The notes under the pieces are model-generated. The model searched no databases. It was given only the letters and a program-made list of their open reading frames with translations, and was not told where the DNA came from. This document shows, in pieces, positions 60,608-64,000 of a DNA stretch of 64,000 nucleotides. This stretch comes from DATLFP01 sp035540955 (GTDB taxonomy: Bacteria; Actinomycetota; Acidimicrobiia; Acidimicrobiales; CADCSY01), in contig DATLFP010000252.1 in the NCBI GenBank assembly GCA_035540955.1, forward strand, positions 1 through 64,000, in the 5' to 3' direction. Position 1 is the first letter of the stretch; each line of letters begins with the position of its first letter. The translations under genes were made by a program, and so were the position numbers.

Positions 60608-61975
60608 TCAGGTCTCGGCGGCGGCGAGCTGGTCGGCGAACCAGTCGTCGGGGGTGCGGGCCTCGGCTCGCTCCCGGACGGCGGCCGCGTGCCGTGCCCG
60701 CTCGCCCGCATCCATCGACAGCGCGCGATGGAGCACATCGGCCGTGCCGGCGACGTCGAAGGGGTTGAGCTCGAGTGCGACCCGGCCGAGCTCGCCGGCC
60801 ACGCCGGACTCGCGGGACAGGGCGAGCACGCCGTCGCGCTCGTTGACCATCGGCCCCTCCTTGGCGACGAGGTTGAGCCCATCGCGCACCGGGTTCACGA
60901 GCAGCACGTCGTAGCGGCTGAGGGCGGCGACCGAACGGGGGAAGTCGTCGCGCGCGTCGTAGAGGATCGGCGTCCAGCCCGGCGTCGCCCACTCTTCGTT
61001 GATGCGGGCGATCAGCCCCTCGACCTCCTGGCGGTAGGCGAGGTACTCGGCGAGGCCCTCCCGTGACGGGTAGACGAAGGCGCCGAACACGACCCGCTCG
61101 CGCCACTCCGGATGCTCGCGGAGCAGGTCGTCATAGGCGAGGAAGCCGCGGGCGATGTTCTTGGAGAGCTCGATGCGGTCGACCCGCACGATCAGCTTGC
61201 GGTCACCGACCCGCTCGTCGAGCGACTCGAGGCGCGACGCACACGCGGGGGAGGCCGCGACCGACCGGATGTCCTCGGCATCGGCTCCGGCAGGCGACAC
61301 GAACGTCGTCGGCGTCACTTCGATCAGCTCGCGACACGACGCCTCGAACGCGCTCGCCCACCGCTGGTCGTGGAACCCGCAGGCCGTCGCCGCCGCCAAC
61401 CCGGAGAGCAGCTCGGTGGCGACGTCGGTCGGCAGCATGCGCAGGGCATCGGGTCCGCCGAACGGTGTGTGGTGGAAGTGCACGACCCGCAGGTCCGGCC
61501 GCAGCGCCCGCAAGGCGCCCGGCACGAGGGAGAGGTGGTAGTCCTGCACGAGCACGGCGGCTCCCTCGGGAGCATCGAGGGCGAGCGCGCGGGCATAGGT
61601 CTCGTTGACCCGCCGGTAGCTCTCCCACGCCGCTCGCCACGCCCGGTCGAAGCGCGGTCGCCTCGCTGCGTCGAACAGGCCGTGATGGAGGAACCAGAGC
61701 GTCGAGTTGGAGATCACGTCGTAGTAGCTGGCGAGGTCGTCGACGACGATCGTGTGGACGCGATAGCCCTCGGCCTCGATCACGCCCCGCTCGGCGGCGG
61801 CCCGGTCGCCGTCGGACAGGGCGGCGGCGATCCAGAGGGCGTCGGTGCCGGACAGCGCACGGCCGACGACGGTGATCAGGCCCCCGCCGCCGCGCGTGGT
61901 CTGCAGCTCGCCGCCGTCGCCGACGGTGAAGGAGACCGGCCCCCGGTTCGACGCGAGGACCACCGGTCGGGACAC
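60608..61975 (-). CDS. GT20-family synthase (trehalose-6-phosphate synthase-like)
   Basis: The 455-residue glycosyltransferase begins SRPVVLASNRGPVSFTVGD and has GGGGLITVVG, VLVQDYHLSLVPGALRALRP, VVHFHHTPFGGP, the sugar-nucleotide loop RVDRIELSKNIARGFLAYDD and LLVNPVRDGLNLVAKEGPMV. E. coli OtsA has W[VI]HDYHL and R(L)DYSKG at the equivalent places; VQDYHL and RVDRxELSKN mark the actinobacterial subgroup that also holds non-trehalose (pseudo)glycosyltransferases. With otsB next door, trehalose 6-phosphate is the likeliest product. GTG 61975 follows TACGGT by 6 nt. Confidence 0.85.
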   Translation of the reverse strand: MSRPVVLASNRGPVSFTVGDGGELQTTRGGGGLITVVGRALSGTDALWIAAALSDGDRAAAERGVIEAEGYRVHTIVVDDLASYYDVISNSTLWFLHHGLFDAARRPRFDRAWRAAWESYRRVNETYARALALDAPEGAAVLVQDYHLSLVPGALRALRPDLRVVHFHHTPFGGPDALRMLPTDVATELLSGLAAATACGFHDQRWASAFEASCRELIEVTPTTFVSPAGADAEDIRSVAASPACASRLESLDERVGDRKLIVRVDRIELSKNIARGFLAYDDLLREHPEWRERVVFGAFVYPSREGLAEYLAYRQEVEGLIARINEEWATPGWTPILYDARDDFPRSVAALSRYDVLLVNPVRDGLNLVAKEGPMVNERDGVLALSRESGVAGELGRVALELNPFDVAGTADVLHRALSMDAGERARHAAAVRERAEARTPDDWFADQLAAAET

Positions 61976-61981
61976 GGCGTC

Positions 61982-61987
61982 ACCGTA
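61982..61987 (-). promoter_or_regulatory. Leaderless -10 box for the GT20 gene (TACGGT)
   Basis: It ends 6 nt before GTG 61975; the longer in-frame extension to 62152 is rejected for this reason. Confidence 0.5.
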
Positions 61988-62015
61988 CCCACGCCAGTTG
62001 AGCGACCATGAAGTC

Positions 62016-63005
62016 GTGCGGGTCGTCGCTGCGCCGGACAAGCTGCGAGGGACGGCGACCGCGGCGGACGCTGCCGCGGCGATCTGCCGCGCCGCGGCGA
62101 AGGCCGGGTGGGACGGCGACGCGGTGCCGGTGGCCGATGGCGGCGAGGGCACCCTCGACGTGCTGGGCGGGCCGAACCGGGAGTCGACGGTGACGGGACC
62201 GCTCGGTGATCCGGTGGTGGCCGGCTGGCGCTACGGGAAGACGGCCGTGATCGAGATGGCGCGTGCGTCGGGCCTGACGGTGGCCGGCGGACCGGACGCC
62301 AACGACGCCGTGGCGGCGACGACGATGGGCACCGGCGAGCTGATCAACGCCGCCGTCGACGCCGGGTGCCGGCGGGTGATCGTCTGCGTGGGCGGCTCGG
62401 CCACCACCGACGGCGGCCTCGGCGCCCTGCGGGCCGTCGAGCCCGTCGCCCGGCTCCGGGGGGTCGACCTGGTGGTGGCCTGCGACGTGCTGACCACCTT
62501 CGTCGACGCCGCCCCGCTGTTCGCCGCCCAGAAGGGGGCTTCGCCCTCCCAGGTCGAGCTGCTGCGGCGCCGGCTCGAGCGGCTGGCGCAGGTCTACGAG
62601 CGGGAGTACGGCGTCGACGTGCGGGTTCTCCCGGGGTCGGGCGCCGCCGGCGGCCTGGCCGGCGGGTTGGCGTGCGCCGGCGCCCGCCTGGTGCCCGGCT
62701 TCGACCTCGTCGCCGACGAGCTCGATCTCGCCGAGACGATCGAGGGCGCCGACCTGGTCGTCACCGCCGAGGGGTTCCTCGACGAGCAGTCCTTCGAAGG
62801 CAAGGTCGTCGGCGGGATCTGCGAGCTGGCGGCGGCCGACGGCATCCCGGTCCTGGCGGTGGTCGGCGAGGTGCTGGACGGCGTCCGCCTGCCCGGCGGG
62901 CTCGAGGTCATCTCGCTGGTGGAGCGCTACGGCCCCGATCGGGCCCACCACGACACGCTGCGCTGCATCGAGGAGGCCGTGGCCGACCACCTCGCCCGCG
63001 CCTGA
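62016..63005 (+). CDS. Glycerate kinase (GlxK type)
   Basis: The 329-residue protein has the type 1 glycerate kinase pattern: RVVAAPDKLRGTATAADAAA, VPVADGGEGTLDVLG, VCVGGSATTDGGLGALRAVE, LVVACDVLTTFVDAAPLFAA and LPGSGAAGGLAGGLACAGAR. It phosphorylates glycerate to 2-phosphoglycerate in most relatives. GTG 62016 gives the family N-terminus; 40 bp separate it from the divergent GT20 gene. A structured terminator follows. Confidence 0.92.
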   Translation: MRVVAAPDKLRGTATAADAAAAICRAAAKAGWDGDAVPVADGGEGTLDVLGGPNRESTVTGPLGDPVVAGWRYGKTAVIEMARASGLTVAGGPDANDAVAATTMGTGELINAAVDAGCRRVIVCVGGSATTDGGLGALRAVEPVARLRGVDLVVACDVLTTFVDAAPLFAAQKGASPSQVELLRRRLERLAQVYEREYGVDVRVLPGSGAAGGLAGGLACAGARLVPGFDLVADELDLAETIEGADLVVTAEGFLDEQSFEGKVVGGICELAAADGIPVLAVVGEVLDGVRLPGGLEVISLVERYGPDRAHHDTLRCIEEAVADHLARA

Positions 63006-63014
63006 GCCCGCCGA

Positions 63015-63065
63015 AGATCTCGGGTCGACGAAGGCCCAAGTGGGGCCTCGAACAGCCCGAGATCT
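63015..63065 (+). terminator. Two-tier hairpin after glycerate kinase
   Basis: Outer arms AGATCTCGGG (63015-63024) and CCCGAGATCT (63056-63065) are perfect. The inner arms AGGCCC/GGGCCT (63032-63037, 63043-63048) form a second stem. Confidence 0.65.
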
Positions 63066-63105
63066 CCTGCGTGCCGACTGCCGCCGGGGGGTGGCCCGGC
63101 GCGCG

Positions 63106-63111
63106 TACGGT
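63106..63111 (+). promoter_or_regulatory. Leaderless -10 box (TACGGT)
   Basis: It ends 8 nt before GTG 63120 of the permease gene. Confidence 0.5.
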
Positions 63112-63119
63112 CGGGAGCG

Positions 63120-64000
63120 GTGGGCGAGCGGATCCGGCAGGCCGGGGCGGTGGCGTGGGCGGTCGTCGGGCTGGCCACGCTCCTCGCGCTGCTCGGCCTC
63201 GTCGCCTGGTACCTGCGGGTCGTCTGGCCGCCCCTCGTCCTGGCCGGCGCCATCGTGTTCATCCTCAATCCGGTGGTCACCTGGGAGCAGCGGCACTCGA
63301 TCCCGCGCGCGCTCGGCACCGCCCTCGCCTACCTCGCGCTGGCGGCGGCCGTCGGCATCGCCGCTCTGCTCGCCTATCCGCTGGCCGCCGACCAGGCCGA
63401 GGAGCTGGGCGATGAGTGGCCGCAGATCCGCGCCGACCTCGAGGCCCGCGTCGACGATTGGGCGGAAGCGACGAGGAACTGGCCCATCCCCATCCCGACC
63501 TGGGGCGAGCTCGAGGACGAGTTCGGCAACAACGACAGCGACGCCGACCGCGACTCCATCGCCGAGCGCGTCGAGCAGGTGCGCGACATCGGGCTGCGCA
63601 TCTTCCACGTGGGGATCATCTTCGTGCTCGGCCCGATCATCGCGTTCTACCTGCTCGTCGATCTGCCGAGGCTCCGTCAGGTGGCGCTGGGGCTCATCCC
63701 GGAGCGATCGGAGCAGGAGGTGCTGCTGGTGGCGTCGCGCCTCAACCGCGCCATCGGAGGCTTCTTCCGGGGTCAGCTGGCGGTGGCCGCGATCGTCGGG
63801 GTGATGGTGTCGATCGGCCTCGCCATCATCGGGCTCCCGTTCTGGCTCCTCGTCGGCATGGTGGCGGGGCTGGCCAACCTCGTGCCCCTCATCGGACCGT
63901 GGGTCGGCGGCATCCCGGGCGTCGTCATCGCCCTGACGACCCGCGACGTGAGCACCGCCGTCTGGGTGGTGGTGGTGATGGCGGTCGCCCAGCAGATCGA
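63120..64000 (+). CDS. AI-2E family membrane permease, 3' end outside the window
   Basis: The frame stays open for 293 codons to the window edge. Spans: AVAWAVVGLATLLALLGLVA, LVLAGAIVFILNPVVTW, LGTALAYLALAAAVGIAALL, then a hydrophilic region (residues about 95-155), IFHVGIIFVLGPIIAFYLLV, GQLAVAAIVGVMVSIGLAII and FWLLVGMVAGLANLVPLIGP. The last block, with its N-x-(V/I)-P-x-(V/I)-G pattern, is the signature of the PF01594 AI-2E/PerM family. Members export signals or exchange ions; no specific role can be given. The GTG start fits a leaderless -10 box. Confidence 0.85.
   Translation, partial: MGERIRQAGAVAWAVVGLATLLALLGLVAWYLRVVWPPLVLAGAIVFILNPVVTWEQRHSIPRALGTALAYLALAAAVGIAALLAYPLAADQAEELGDEWPQIRADLEARVDDWAEATRNWPIPIPTWGELEDEFGNNDSDADRDSIAERVEQVRDIGLRIFHVGIIFVLGPIIAFYLLVDLPRLRQVALGLIPERSEQEVLLVASRLNRAIGGFFRGQLAVAAIVGVMVSIGLAIIGLPFWLLVGMVAGLANLVPLIGPWVGGIPGVVIALTTRDVSTAVWVVVVMAVAQQI

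Overview
This 64 kb window is high-GC, densely coded chromosomal DNA. It has no gene-free stretch over 300 bp and no rRNA, CRISPR array, insertion sequence or phage gene that I can recognise. The gene set points to an actinobacterium, most likely of the class Acidimicrobiia (an inference): a SigR/RsrA-type redox sigma/anti-sigma pair, an F420-type LLM oxidoreductase, a class E sortase, a topoisomerase I with a lysine-rich tail instead of zinc fingers, a DUF3263 plus LytR_C pair, frequent GTG starts and many leaderless promoters. A Spo0H-like sigma factor, a K+-dependent-type membrane pyrophosphatase and no carD or cysS in the usual isoprenoid cluster argue against the well-studied orders.

Layout. 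1-5.9 kb: accessory edge with a partial MOSC gene, two broken genes (a SAM methyltransferase and a small conserved protein), nitronate monooxygenase-like, GNAT and phosphatase genes, an ECF sigma/membrane-protein pair, a HAD hydrolase and a 24-residue membrane peptide antisense to its 3' end. 5.9-13.7 kb: a Tad pilus operon (CpaE-like, TadA, TadB, TadC, pilin, TadE), then an LPRTG surface protein, a sortase, a secreted membrane-anchored protein and a STAS anti-anti-sigma factor. 13.7-19.2 kb: an eRF1-like protein, NhaA, a DtxR-family regulator and the ion-pumping pyrophosphatase; the last two promoters share a palindromic box. 19.2-28.6 kb: topA, an MFS exporter, tmk, holB, tRNA-Thr, sigR-rsrA, a metalloprotease and a response regulator.

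28.6-42.5 kb: a long co-directional metabolic array tilS-hpt-ftsH-folE-(FkbM)-folP-(inactive phosphatase)-folB-folK-DUF2520-panC-panD-nadB-nadC-coaX-lysS, making folate, pantothenate/CoA and NAD. Many joints are 4-bp stop/start overlaps. 42.5-57 kb: an F420 oxidoreductase, arylamine N-acetyltransferase and polyprenyl synthase (opposite strand), clpC, a PAS-GAF-PP2C-ATPase regulator, radA-disA (DNA repair and c-di-AMP), a dienelactone hydrolase, a Crp-family regulator, and PIN/TRAM-ispD-ispF-rlmB. 57-64 kb: the Spo0H-like sigma factor behind a palindromic promoter, a second tRNA-Thr, DUF3263 and LytR_C genes, a lipoprotein, trehalose-phosphatase and a GT20 synthase, glycerate kinase, and a partial AI-2E-type permease.

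Two patterns run through the window. Many first genes have a TAnnnT -10 box ending 5-8 nt before the start codon, which implies leaderless mRNA and fixes several starts. Convergent gene pairs are often separated by long perfect or near-perfect hairpins, two of which, 35 kb apart, are copies of one 49-bp palindrome.
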